In this document: one piece after another, positions 7,433 to 15,948 of the stretch
How the letters are laid out: every line of letters begins with the position of its first letter
How positions within the stretch are numbered: the first letter of the stretch is position 1
DNA from: an uncultured Faecalibacterium sp.
GTDB lineage: Bacteria; Bacillota; Clostridia; Oscillospirales; Ruminococcaceae
Direction: 5' to 3'
NCBI GenBank assembly: GCA_934539245.1
Contig: CAKTCK010000008.1
Coordinates: forward strand, 6,785 to 70,784
Length of the DNA: 64,000 bases
Translations under genes and position numbers: made by a program
Notes under the pieces: generated by a model
Seen by the model: only the letters and a program-made list of their open reading frames with translations
Databases searched by the model: none
What the model was told of the DNA's origin: nothing

Positions 7433-9217
7433 TCACTTCACCTCCTTTCCGTTCCAGTTCATGGCGTGGGCAGCAGCAGCCACCGGCAGCTGTGCCGTCA
7501 GACCGGCAGTGTCCTGCGCCGCTTGGGTGCCGCCGGGCTGCTGCGCCAGAGCGGCAGAAAGTCTTGCCATCTGCCCCTGCAACTGCACCAGCTGCTGCGC
7601 CAGCGTGCCGTTCTGCCGCACCCGGGCGCGCACCTTTTCCACCCCTTCAAAGTCCATCATTTCCAGCGCCGCAAGGGCAGCGTCCGCGTTGGCGGGGTCG
7701 AAGAAGCCCAGCTTGTAGCACTCCTTAGCGGTCTCGTTCTGGGACAGGCGGCTGAAGGTGCTCTTTTTGGCGGCGCTGACCACGATGTCAAAGACAGGTT
7801 CCCGGCTGCCCAGCTCCACCCCGCCCACGGCGGGCACAGGCTTTGCCCGCAGCCCCTGTGCCGAGAAGGGCACGAACTCGCTCTCGCCGCGCTGACCGGT
7901 GATGCGGAACACCCGCTGCTCGTCATAGAACTGCCGCATCAGCTCAATGATAAGGTAGCACTGCCTTGCAAAGGCGCGGTAGGCGCTCTTGAGCATATCC
8001 CGGCTCAGCTTGCTGCCCGCCTCCTGCAAAGCGGCGATGGCGCTGGCGGCGGTCACGCCGCCGGTGGTGCCGCCCTGCGTCAGGTCGCGGTTGCCGCTGA
8101 TCTCCTTCAGCTCTTCAATGCGGCTGTTGCGGTAGCTCAGGCTGTTGCCCTGCAAGCCTGCCGTTTGCAGCGGACGGAAACTGTCCTCGTTCAGGCGGCC
8201 TACAACGTGCACGATGTCCCGGCTCAGGTCTGCAAGCTCCTCCTCATTCACCCCGGCGGTATCACTGAGCACATACCGCTGGCGGGAGGCCAGCAGCACG
8301 TTCTCGTCCATGGCGTGGTTCATCCGGTCAATGGCGTTCTGGCAGTCCTTCATCACATCGATGTAGCCGAACCCGGCGGGAGAATCCTCCTCCACGAACA
8401 GCGGGTCGAACACAAAGGGGTACTTTCCGTGGTCGTATAATCCGCGCGCCGCCAGCGCCGGGTCGTTCTGGCTGGCATACAGCACCACGCCGTTGCACAG
8501 CTTGCAGTAGTGCAGCCGCAATTGGCCGCTCTCGTCCGGGCGCTTATAGTACCAGTCCACCACCACGCTCTTGTTGGCGGTGGTCTGGCCGTCCTCGTGG
8601 ATATACCGGGGCACGTCCACCACACCGGCGGCGTGCCCTGCCAGCTGCGGATACTGCGCGGTCAGCCGGGCGGTGTCCTCAAGGCTGAGATGGAACAAGT
8701 CCGGTGAGTCCTGAATATCCTGCACGCCCGGCTCCCAGTAGAGCATGAGCAGGTTGACGCTGCGCACCGCAATATCGCCCAGCCCGCCGCGCGCCGCCGG
8801 GTCCCAGAAGATGCCGGTAACGCCGGTGCCCTGCTTGAGCTTGCGCCACCAGACATCGCTGTACACCTGCTCGTAATCCGCCTGCTCCAGCACCACCGGC
8901 AGCACGCTGGAAAGCGCCTGCGCTGTGGCCTGATCGTCTGCCGCCCGGGGCAGCACCATGGGCTCGGGATAGTTGTCCATGGCGTCGGCGTGCTTGTTGG
9001 CGATGCTGTTGAACAGCCATCCGCTGGAGGGCTGCGCCTTGCCAGGCATCAGCGGGTCGCGGTAGTTTTTCCAGTGTCCCATGCGGAACCACAGCTCGTT
9101 GTCGATCAGGCGCTTGTCCAGCGCCGCCTTGCCCGCCTTATAACGTTGCAGCGTCTGCAAAGCAGCCGCCGCCTCTGCCGCGCCGATGGGCAGGGCTTCT
9201 GCTCTTGTATCTTCCAT
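7433..9217 (-). CDS. Phage portal protein
   Basis: A 594-residue protein in the portal position, between terminase and the protease-scaffold gene. It has the features of short-tailed phage portals: an N-terminal ELWFRMGHWKNYRDP block, LFNSIANKHADAMDNYPE, and a long C-terminal helical region ending in Gln/Ala-rich sequence. The portal forms the dodecameric DNA entry ring at one capsid vertex and docks the terminase. The gene follows terminase by 25 bases and ends one base before the next start, indicating coupled translation. The full length suggests a functional protein. Confidence 0.85.
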   Translation of the reverse strand: MEDTRAEALPIGAAEAAAALQTLQRYKAGKAALDKRLIDNELWFRMGHWKNYRDPLMPGKAQPSSGWLFNSIANKHADAMDNYPEPMVLPRAADDQATAQALSSVLPVVLEQADYEQVYSDVWWRKLKQGTGVTGIFWDPAARGGLGDIAVRSVNLLMLYWEPGVQDIQDSPDLFHLSLEDTARLTAQYPQLAGHAAGVVDVPRYIHEDGQTTANKSVVVDWYYKRPDESGQLRLHYCKLCNGVVLYASQNDPALAARGLYDHGKYPFVFDPLFVEEDSPAGFGYIDVMKDCQNAIDRMNHAMDENVLLASRQRYVLSDTAGVNEEELADLSRDIVHVVGRLNEDSFRPLQTAGLQGNSLSYRNSRIEELKEISGNRDLTQGGTTGGVTAASAIAALQEAGSKLSRDMLKSAYRAFARQCYLIIELMRQFYDEQRVFRITGQRGESEFVPFSAQGLRAKPVPAVGGVELGSREPVFDIVVSAAKKSTFSRLSQNETAKECYKLGFFDPANADAALAALEMMDFEGVEKVRARVRQNGTLAQQLVQLQGQMARLSAALAQQPGGTQAAQDTAGLTAQLPVAAAAHAMNWNGKEVK

Positions 9218-9242
9218 AATCTTTCCTTTCTGTCCTGTTTTT

Positions 9243-10688
9243 TCAGATGCGGTAGAACCGCGCCTGCCGGTGCAGTTCCAGCGGGTCGTCCGGCCTTGGC
9301 GGCGCGGCAGAAGCCTCGGGCGGGCTGATGGGATGCTCCATCAGCACATAGCGGCACTCGTCGTAGATATGATCCTCCTGCCGGGTGTCGATATCCTCCA
9401 CATTGCTCTCGTCGTACACAAGGTTCGGCAGGGTGCGGATGAAATGCTTGCAGCTGCTGAACACCTGCAGCATCGGCCTTCCGTCCGGCGCGAACCGCAG
9501 CCGGTAGTGGAACTGCATCTTGCCCGCCAGCCGGGTGTGATCTCCGGGCTGCCAGCGCAGAAAATGCGGGCTGCGCTCCATCATGGCCGCAATGCTCTCG
9601 CCTCGGCTTTCGTCAAAGATGGCGGGGTCTGCCACTCCGTGGATCACCCTGCCCCGCAGCAGCGGGTCGTTCTGCTCAGCCTCCCGGATGCGCTTGGCCT
9701 GCTCCACCGGGTCGATGCGCAGCCCTTCGTTGGGACGTCCGGTGCAACCGTACAGCTCCTTGATGCGATACAGCCGCCCCTCCTCGTCCACCGCATACCA
9801 CCCCACCGAAAAGGGCTTGGAAAAGCCAAAGTCGTACCCACGCCAGATGGGCCAGTGCTTGGGGATGGCAAAGGGTGCGATGACGTGGGTCCAGCGCTGG
9901 TCCTGATAATGCGCCGGGTCGTTGCGCCATTCGGTGAACACCTGCCCGGAAAAGCTGTCCCAGCTGCCGTAGAGCAGCGCCTGCTTTTCCGCCTCCGGCA
10001 GGCTGGCAAGGCTTGCCAGATACCCGGGGTCGTTGGCCAGCAGGGCAGGGTTATCGAACACGCTGGACGGGATGAATACCCGTGCCCGCTCCATCTGCTG
10101 GTCGGTGCCGTCCGGCAGGCGCACCGTGACGGTTTCCACAATGGGGGTACCGGGCGGGGCAGGCGTGATGAACCGTGCCTTCACCCAGCCGTGACCGATG
10201 CCGCCGGGGTTGGTGGTGGCACGCATATACACCCGGGTGCCCGGCCCGGTGGGGCGGTTGCGGCTCATCATGTAGCTGTACTCGTCCCACTCAAAGTGGG
10301 TCAGCTCGTCAAAGCCGATAAAATCGTAGGCCTTGCCCTGATAGTTGGTGCGGTCCTTGGTGTACTGCATGGAGCCGAACCAGATCTTTGCCCCGCTGGG
10401 AAAGACCCATACATGGGAGGTGGCGTTGTACTGCGCCTCCGGGAACGCCCGGCGGTAATACATCTGGCTCTTATCCACAAGGTCGGAAAGCTGCGGGTAG
10501 GTCTTGCGCAGGATCAGCGCCCGGTAATGCGGGATGTGCACCTGCCGCAGCGCTTCGATCAGCAGCGCATCGCTCTTGCCGCCGCCCGCCGCGCCGCCGT
10601 ACAGCGCCTCCGGTTCCGGTCTGCGCATAAATTCCAGCTGCCGGGGCTGCGGCTTCCACACAATGACTGCCCGCTCAGTCCTGTTCAT
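9243..10688 (-). CDS. Phage terminase large subunit
   Basis: A 481-residue DNA-packaging motor. The Walker A motif is GGAAGGGKS (residues 31-39), the Walker B motif FIGFDE (123-128), and the C-terminal nuclease domain begins with RGYDFGFSKP and includes DHIYDECRY near the end. Both halves look complete. The ATG at 10688 overlaps the stop of the upstream small gene as ATGA, so that start is preferred over the longer open frame reaching to 11015. It packages DNA into the prohead through the portal. Confidence 0.92.
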   Translation of the reverse strand: MNRTERAVIVWKPQPRQLEFMRRPEPEALYGGAAGGGKSDALLIEALRQVHIPHYRALILRKTYPQLSDLVDKSQMYYRRAFPEAQYNATSHVWVFPSGAKIWFGSMQYTKDRTNYQGKAYDFIGFDELTHFEWDEYSYMMSRNRPTGPGTRVYMRATTNPGGIGHGWVKARFITPAPPGTPIVETVTVRLPDGTDQQMERARVFIPSSVFDNPALLANDPGYLASLASLPEAEKQALLYGSWDSFSGQVFTEWRNDPAHYQDQRWTHVIAPFAIPKHWPIWRGYDFGFSKPFSVGWYAVDEEGRLYRIKELYGCTGRPNEGLRIDPVEQAKRIREAEQNDPLLRGRVIHGVADPAIFDESRGESIAAMMERSPHFLRWQPGDHTRLAGKMQFHYRLRFAPDGRPMLQVFSSCKHFIRTLPNLVYDESNVEDIDTRQEDHIYDECRYVLMEHPISPPEASAAPPRPDDPLELHRQARFYRI

Positions 10689-10972
10689 GCCTTTTCCTCC
10701 TGTTCCACCGGCGGCAGCAGCACCACACCGCACTCTGTTCCTTCCAGCTCCGTGCCCTGATCGTTCAGGGTCTTTACCACACCCGCCAGATCTTTGAGCA
10801 CTGCGGTAGCCTCCTTCAGCCCCTTCATCATCCCGGGGTCGGGGGTGTTCTCCCGCCGGGCGGCCTTCTGCCGCTCGTTCAGCTCCTTCACCTCCTGCGC
10901 CAGCAGGGTGCTCAGGGTGTCGGCGGCGCGGTTCAGGCTCTTCAGCCCGGCGGCGGGCTTTGTCTGCCCCAT
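10685..10972 (-). CDS. First gene of the phage operon, small-terminase position
   Basis: A 95-residue, strongly helical protein: LNRAADTLSTLLAQEV and LKEATAVLKDLAGVVKTL have heptad-like spacing, followed by an acidic tail EQEEKA. It overlaps the terminase large subunit by four bases (ATGA). Small terminase subunits are short helical proteins encoded just upstream of the large subunit, so that role is plausible, but no DNA-binding helix-turn-helix is obvious. A strong AGGAGGAGG site precedes the ATG at 10972. Confidence 0.6.
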   Translation of the reverse strand: MGQTKPAAGLKSLNRAADTLSTLLAQEVKELNERQKAARRENTPDPGMMKGLKEATAVLKDLAGVVKTLNDQGTELEGTECGVVLLPPVEQEEKA

Positions 10973-11599
10973 GATGTTCCTCCTCCTTTCGTCCGGTGTC
11001 CCGGGCTCTGTACACAGGATATCACCCGCCCTCCGCGCCCGACAGTGTGCACTTTCGCAGGGTCATTGGGTATTTTTACACAGTAATTATCCCAACAGTA
11101 TATTTTATATTTTTAAGGCACAACGCATCTTCGTCAGTTTTGTTTTCCCAGCTGGTGCAGCACGCAGAAAACGGCTGCTCGTATTTCTGACACCTCCCAC
11201 AAAAACGTTCGCTGCACCCTGACCGCCCTGTTACTATGAAGGTACATCGCCGCCATGCCCCAAGGTCGCAGCACCGCCCCCACCCGGGGAGCAGAACTTT
11301 TCTCGACCCGTGTTGTTTTTCTCGCCCGGTAAGGCTGTATAAAAGGCGTTTTCTTTCCGCTATGTAGTATCCCTGAAAATATCTTTCAAAAAATGTATCG
11401 CCCATTTTCGCGCTTTTTTAGCATCCATGCAACATTCAGTCATGTTGAAGAGTGTTTTTTTACATACCTGCATCATATTTGTATGTTGGTTGCAACGGCA
11501 TGAAAAATTGTGATAATTCGTGAAAAGATTTTGTAACCTTTGGTCCGCTTTTGTAGAAACGTAACAAAACATTTGCACCAATCTTGTGAACTTATTCTC
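10973..11599. other. Intergenic region between the phage operon and the galactose transporter
   Basis: About 630 bases with no convincing gene. It contains an AT-rich tract near 11085-11125 that may hold the minus-strand phage operon promoter, although no clean pair of hexamers was found. A perfect 6-6-6 inverted repeat lies at 11430-11447. A minus-strand open frame at 11076-11405 has no family features or ribosome site and is treated as chance. Confidence 0.5.
11430..11447. promoter_or_regulatory. Inverted repeat upstream of the galactose transporter
   Basis: CAACAT and ATGTTG are separated by six bases. It lies about 150 bases before the -35 of the downstream promoter, so an activator or repressor site is possible. 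No regulator is assigned. Confidence 0.3.
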
Positions 11600-11629
11600 T
11601 TGCGGAACACCCCCACACAAGGGTATAAT
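11600..11629 (+). promoter_or_regulatory. Promoter of the mgl-type operon
   Basis: TTGCGG at 11600-11605 and TATAAT at 11624-11629 with an 18-base spacer. The predicted leader is about 70 bases and ends in GAAGGAG before the ATG. Confidence 0.7.
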
Positions 11630-11707
11630 ACTGTCAGGGATTACGGACGCATGCGACAAATGCGTCTGTGAATATGCTGTGACACACAAATGAAGGAGAT
11701 TACTATT

Positions 11708-12754
11708 ATGAAAATGATTTCTCGCCGCGACTTCCTGAAGGCTTCTGCCGTTGTGGGCGCTACCGCTGCTATGACCGCTTGCGGCGGCTCTTCCTCCACC
11801 AGCACCGCTGCTTCCAGCGTTGCATCTTCTACCGCTGCTTCTGCCGCTGCTACCAACGGCTCTGCCAACATCGGCGTTTGCATCTATCAGTTTGCTGATA
11901 ACTTCATGACCCTGTACCGCTCCGATCTGGAAGGCTACCTGAAGGACATGGGCTACTCCGTCACCATCATGGACGGCAAGAACGACCAGAACACCCAGAC
12001 CGAGCAGATCAACACCTTCCTGCAGCAGGGCGTGGACGTGCTGGTCATCAACCCCGTCCAGACCACTTCCGCTCAGACCATCGTTGACACCGTTTCTCCC
12101 TCCGGCACCCCCATCGTGTTCATCAACCGTGAGCCTGAGGAGAGCGTTCTGGATTCCTACAAGGGCAAGTGCTGCTACGTTGGCGCTGACGCACGTCAGT
12201 CCGGTACTTATCAGGGCGAGCTGATCCTCGAGACCGAGACCCAGGGCGACATCAACGGCGACGGCAAGGTCACCTACATTATGTGCAAGGGCGACCCCGA
12301 GAACATCGATGCTCAGTACCGCACCGAGTTCTCCATCAAGGCTCTGACCGATGCCGGCAAGGAAGTCGAGTGCCTGTACGAGTACCTGGATAACTGGGAT
12401 CAGACCACCGCTCAGCAGGACGTTGCAAACGCTCTGTCTCAGTACGGCGATAAGATTGAAGTCGTCTTCTGCAACAATGACGCAATGGCACTGGGCGCTC
12501 TGCAGTCCATCCAGCAGGCCGGCCGCACCGTCGGCAAGGACATCTATCTGGTCGGCGTTGACGCACTGGCCGAGGCTGTTCAGGACGTTGTCGATGGCAA
12601 CATGACCGGTACCGTTCTGAACGATGACGTGGGTCAGGCTACCAAGGCTGCCGAGGCTACCAAGCTGTTCGTTGAGGGCAAGGACGTTGAGAAGTACTAC
12701 TGGGTCGACTACGTCAAGGTCACCAAGGACAACGCCTCTCAGTACCTGAAGTAA
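11708..12754 (+). CDS. mglB: Galactose/glucose-type ABC transporter substrate-binding lipoprotein
   Basis: A 348-residue periplasmic-binding-fold protein of the MglB type, which captures galactose or glucose outside the cell for MglA/MglC. The N-terminus MKMISRRDFLKASAVVG combines a twin-arginine-like SRRDFLK motif with a lipobox ending at Cys25, so it is a membrane-anchored lipoprotein and perhaps a Tat substrate. DINGDGKVTY is an EF-hand-like calcium loop typical of MglB. Hinge-region blocks such as YVGADARQSGTYQGEL also agree. The ATG at 11708 follows GAAGGAG; the longer frame from 11690 begins inside that site. Sugar specificity is inferred from the family. Confidence 0.85.
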   Translation: MKMISRRDFLKASAVVGATAAMTACGGSSSTSTAASSVASSTAASAAATNGSANIGVCIYQFADNFMTLYRSDLEGYLKDMGYSVTIMDGKNDQNTQTEQINTFLQQGVDVLVINPVQTTSAQTIVDTVSPSGTPIVFINREPEESVLDSYKGKCCYVGADARQSGTYQGELILETETQGDINGDGKVTYIMCKGDPENIDAQYRTEFSIKALTDAGKEVECLYEYLDNWDQTTAQQDVANALSQYGDKIEVVFCNNDAMALGALQSIQQAGRTVGKDIYLVGVDALAEAVQDVVDGNMTGTVLNDDVGQATKAAEATKLFVEGKDVEKYYWVDYVKVTKDNASQYLK

Positions 12755-12822
12755 GACCAAAGTTTCCCGGAACCAATGCAAGGTGCGCAGCAGGCCTTAA
12801 CGGCTTGAAAGTAAGCTAAAAA

Positions 12823-12866
12823 GCGCGTGCGTGCGAGAAAACGTCTCCACGCACGCGCCTTATTTT
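12823..12866 (+). terminator. Stem-loop between mglB and mglA
   Basis: GCGCGTGCGTG at 12823-12833 pairs with CACGCACGCGC at 12848-12858, followed by CTTATTTTA. Such stems after a binding-protein gene commonly cut transcription partly or stabilise the upstream mRNA, giving more binding protein than membrane parts. Confidence 0.75.
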
Positions 12867-12915
12867 AGAAAAAAACTGCCCGCCTGTAAACAAACAAAAA
12901 GGAGGCTTTTGCGGA

Positions 12916-14457
12916 ATGTCAGAATACCGTCTGGTAATGAAAGGCGTGGTCAAGACCTTCCCCGGTGTCAAAGCCCTGGATCATGCACAGCTGGAGCTCC
13001 GTCCCGGCAAAGTCATGGCTCTGATGGGCGAAAACGGCGCCGGTAAGTCCACTCTGATGAAATGTATGTTCGGCATTTACAAGATGGACGAGGGCGAGAT
13101 CGAATACGAGGGGCAGAAGGTAAACATCCCCACCCCGCTGGATGCACTGGACCGTGGCATCGCCATGGTGCATCAGGAGCTGCAGCCCATTCCGGCCCGT
13201 ACCGTGGCCGAGAACATCTGGCTGGGGCGCTACCCCACCAAGAAATACGGCGTTATCACCGTTGTGGATCACGCCAAAATGTACAAAGATACCGATGAAC
13301 TGCTGAAGAAACTGAAGCTGGACATCGACCCCCATGCAAAGCTGGGTTCTCTGAGCATCGCCCAGATGCAGATGGTGGAGATTGCCAAGGCCGTTTCCGC
13401 CAACTGTAAGGTGCTGATTCTGGACGAGCCCACCTCCTCTCTGACCGCCAACGAGGTCGAGAGCCTGTTCCGCATCATGCGGGAGCTGAAGGAGCAGGGC
13501 GTTGCTCTGGTCTACATCAGCCACAAGATGGACGAGATCAAGGTCATCGCGGACGAAGTCACCATCATGCGCGATGGCCAGTACATCGGCAAGTGGGACG
13601 TTGCCACCATGACCAAGGAGCAGATCATTGCAAAGATGGTCGGCCGTGAGCTGTCCAACCTGTTCCCCCCGCTGGAGAACGTGCCCTCGGACGAGGTCAT
13701 GATGAAGGTGGAGGACTTTACTTCCATCCATCCCCGCTCCTTCCGCCATTGCAGCTTTGAGCTGAAAAAGGGCGAAATTCTGGGCGTTGCCGGTCTGGTG
13801 GGCGCACAGCGCACCGAGCTGATGGAAGGCATCTTCGGTCTGCGTGCCCATACCTCTGGTAAGGTGTGGATCAAGGGCGAAGAGGTCAACATCAAACAGC
13901 CCCGTGATGCCATCCAGAAGAGCGTTGCTCTGCTGACCGAGGATCGCCGTGCTACCGGCATTCTGGGCGTGCTGAGCGTTGCCGATAACATCTCCATCGC
14001 TTCCCTGGATGCCCTGCGGAAGGGTCCCATCATGCTGGACAACAAAAAGATCCTCGATCTGGTGGCTACCAACAAGGAAAAGATGGCCATCAAGGTGCCC
14101 AGCCCCAAGACCCAGATCAAGAGCCTTTCCGGCGGCAACCAGCAGAAGGTGCTGATTGCCCGCTGGCTTGCCAACAACCCCGATGTGCTCATTCTGGACG
14201 AGCCTACCCGCGGCATCGACGTCGGTGCAAAGTACGAGATTTACTGCATCATCGCCGATCTGGCCAAGCAGGGCAAGAGCATTATCATGATCTCCTCTGA
14301 AATGAGCGAGATCATCGGTATGTCCAACCGTGTCATGGTCATGTGCGACGGCCGTATCACCGGCTTTATCAACGGTAAGGATGCCACGCAGGAGAACATC
14401 ATGGCGCTGGCTACCCAGTTCGAGACCGCACCTGACGCAGCTGCGGCAAATCAGTAA
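12916..14457 (+). CDS. mglA: Galactose-type ABC transporter ATP-binding protein, two ATPase domains
   Basis: A 513-residue tandem ABC ATPase of the carbohydrate uptake (CUT2) type. The first domain has Walker A GENGAGKST near residue 40 and LILDEPTSSLT as Walker B. The second domain begins around residue 265, has a degenerate Walker A region (GVAGLVGAQRTE) as usual in this family, and carries the signature LSGGNQQKV and LILDEPTRGIDVG. It energises sugar import with MglB and MglC. GGAGG lies upstream of the ATG. The gene follows the internal stem-loop and is 18 bases before mglC. Confidence 0.93.
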   Translation: MSEYRLVMKGVVKTFPGVKALDHAQLELRPGKVMALMGENGAGKSTLMKCMFGIYKMDEGEIEYEGQKVNIPTPLDALDRGIAMVHQELQPIPARTVAENIWLGRYPTKKYGVITVVDHAKMYKDTDELLKKLKLDIDPHAKLGSLSIAQMQMVEIAKAVSANCKVLILDEPTSSLTANEVESLFRIMRELKEQGVALVYISHKMDEIKVIADEVTIMRDGQYIGKWDVATMTKEQIIAKMVGRELSNLFPPLENVPSDEVMMKVEDFTSIHPRSFRHCSFELKKGEILGVAGLVGAQRTELMEGIFGLRAHTSGKVWIKGEEVNIKQPRDAIQKSVALLTEDRRATGILGVLSVADNISIASLDALRKGPIMLDNKKILDLVATNKEKMAIKVPSPKTQIKSLSGGNQQKVLIARWLANNPDVLILDEPTRGIDVGAKYEIYCIIADLAKQGKSIIMISSEMSEIIGMSNRVMVMCDGRITGFINGKDATQENIMALATQFETAPDAAAANQ

Positions 14458-14475
14458 TTAAGGAGGCTGTCTATC

Positions 14476-15474
14476 GTGGAAGCTACCAAAAAATTGAATG
14501 GCAAGGCTGTGGGCAAGTGGCTCAGCAACAACGCCATTATCATGATGATGCTGGCCATCACTCTGGTCGTTGGCATCATTCACCCCAACTTCTTCTCCGG
14601 CACCAACATGATCAACCTGTTCAAGAACGTGTCCATCCGCTACATCATCGCGCTGGGCATTTCCGGCTGCCTGATCACCACCGGTAACGACCTGTCCGCT
14701 GGCCGTCTGGCTGGTTTTGCCGCCTGCCTTGCCTGCATTTTTGCGCAGACCGAAGGCGCTTCCGGCAAGTTCTACCCCAATATGCCCACCCTGTCCACCC
14801 CCGTGGTATTCATTCTGGTCATTGCCATCTGCGCTATCGTGGGTCTGTGCAACGGTCTGGTGGTCAGCTACCTGAAGGTGCAGCCCTTCATTGCTACCTT
14901 GGGTATGCAGCAGGTGGTCTACGGTATCTGCCTTGTGTACACCGGCGGTACCCCCATCGGCTCTTTGAACAAAAACTTCACCTCTCTGGCCTCCAATACC
15001 ATCCTTGCCGTTCCCGTGCTGATCTGGATCGCCCTGATCGTGGCTGTCTGCTTCTGGTTCCTGTACAACAAGACCCGCCACGGTAAGTATATGTACGCTA
15101 TCGGCGGCAACGAGGCTGCTGCTGAGGTGGCCGGTGTCAACGTTTACGCCACCAAGATCCGCATCTACATTCTGGCCTCCTGCATGTTCGGTCTGGCAGG
15201 CTGCCTGCTGGCTGCAAAGTCCGGCGGCGCATCCGTCAACACTGCAATGGGCTATGAGCTGGACGCCATCGCAGCCTGCACCATCGGCGGTGTTTCCACC
15301 ACCGGCGGCGTTGGTACTGTGCCCGGCGTTCTGGTCGGCGTTCTGGTCTTTGAGCTGATGAAGGTCGCTCTGCAGTTCATGAACGTCAACTCCTCCTACA
15401 CCTACATCGTTCAGGGTCTTGTCATTATCGTGGCTGTCGCCATTGATATCCGCAAGTATCTGGCTAAGAAGTAA
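14476..15474 (+). CDS. mglC: Galactose-type ABC transporter permease
   Basis: A 332-residue multi-spanning membrane protein of the CUT2 permease family (MglC/RbsC type). About nine hydrophobic segments alternate with short loops. GNDLSAGRLAGFAA and AIGGNEAAAEVAGVNV are the conserved loop blocks, the latter being the coupling region that contacts MglA. The start is GTG at 14476 with AAGGAGG upstream. It forms the membrane channel for the sugar taken up by the lipoprotein encoded two genes upstream. A strong terminator follows. Confidence 0.92.
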   Translation: MEATKKLNGKAVGKWLSNNAIIMMMLAITLVVGIIHPNFFSGTNMINLFKNVSIRYIIALGISGCLITTGNDLSAGRLAGFAACLACIFAQTEGASGKFYPNMPTLSTPVVFILVIAICAIVGLCNGLVVSYLKVQPFIATLGMQQVVYGICLVYTGGTPIGSLNKNFTSLASNTILAVPVLIWIALIVAVCFWFLYNKTRHGKYMYAIGGNEAAAEVAGVNVYATKIRIYILASCMFGLAGCLLAAKSGGASVNTAMGYELDAIAACTIGGVSTTGGVGTVPGVLVGVLVFELMKVALQFMNVNSSYTYIVQGLVIIVAVAIDIRKYLAKK

Positions 15475-15494
15475 TCTCCTCATCATCCCCCTTT

Positions 15495-15529
15495 GCACCC
15501 GCAGTCTTTGCACTGCGGGTGCTTTTTTT
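15495..15529 (+). terminator. Terminator of the mgl-type operon
   Basis: GCACCCGCAGT at 15495-15505 pairs with ACTGCGGGTGC at 15512-15522, followed by seven T residues. Confidence 0.92.
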
Positions 15530-15588
15530 GTCCACATTTTTGTGGTATCATAAGGAAAAACATCTTATTCTTACAGGAGGGACTTTCC

Positions 15589-15900
15589 ATGGCACAGCCC
15601 ACCCCGGACACGCAGACCGAGCTTGAACACCGCGAGGCCGCACTGGCCGCCCGCGAGGCAGAGCTTGCCCGCCAGCAGGCAGAATTGCAGGCGCAGAAGG
15701 CCGATTTTGAGCAGAGCAAAAAGCGCCTGCTGGACAACGGCAACAAGGACTTTGTAAACCCCAAGGAAAAGCTTTACGATAAATTTCCGCTCACAGTGCA
15801 CCAGATGGACATCATCATCGGCGTGCTGTTCGCCCTGATTGCTCTTTTTCTTGTGCTGGGCGTGACCCACACCAGCTTTTTCGGCCTGTTCGGCGGCTGA
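15589..15900 (+). CDS. Small coiled-coil protein with C-terminal membrane helix
   Basis: A 103-residue protein of unknown function. Residues 10-50 are a charged, heptad-like coiled coil made of near repeats (HREAALAAREAELARQQAEL). A linker leads to one hydrophobic helix at about residues 78-97 (IIIGVLFALIALFLVLGV) and a short HTSFFGLFGG tail. It would be anchored with the coiled coil in the cytoplasm. The ATG at 15589 has AGGAGG upstream, and an open frame from 15493 reaches back through the mgl terminator and is rejected. It is 48 bases before the M16 peptidase and probably cotranscribed. Confidence 0.7.
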   Translation: MAQPTPDTQTELEHREAALAAREAELARQQAELQAQKADFEQSKKRLLDNGNKDFVNPKEKLYDKFPLTVHQMDIIIGVLFALIALFLVLGVTHTSFFGLFGG

Positions 15901-15948
15901 GCCGCAGGCGCATCCTCTGTGAAAAACATCCCGTAAAGGAGAATAAAA

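Larger units (their letters stand above)
1394..10972 (-). mobile_element. Phage-derived capsid and packaging operon, podovirus-like, without lysis or integration genes
   Basis: Ten tightly packed minus-strand genes: a small first gene in the small-terminase position, terminase large subunit, portal, Prp protease-scaffold fusion, N4-gp56 major capsid, a small head-adjacent gene, a connector-like gene, a propeller-like nozzle candidate, a 61-residue gene and a Gln/Ala-rich ejection-like gene. All frames are intact. No integrase, repressor, replication gene, tail fibre, holin or endolysin is present. The left end is about 110 bases from the tRNA-His gene, but no duplicated tRNA 3' end was found at the right end. 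Base composition looks like the surrounding chromosome. It could be a decayed prophage, a satellite, or a domesticated particle such as a gene transfer agent. Confidence 0.8.

Noticed and set aside
5431-7728. Open frame of 765 codons on the plus strand opposite the capsid and scaffold genes
   Set aside because: GC-rich codon shadow of well-supported minus-strand genes; no family features and no ribosome site.
11076-11405. 109-codon minus-strand open frame in the intergenic region before the mgl operon
   Set aside because: No ribosome site, no homology pattern, and Arg/Cys-rich random-like composition.
11521-11580. Catabolite response element before mglB
   Set aside because: TGTAGAAACGTAACA partly resembles cre but misses the fixed TG and the terminal CA spacing.
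11360-12781. Open frame of 473 codons on the minus strand opposite mglB
   Set aside because: Shadow of mglB with Leu/Val/Gly bias; no motifs, and it would run through the mgl promoter.
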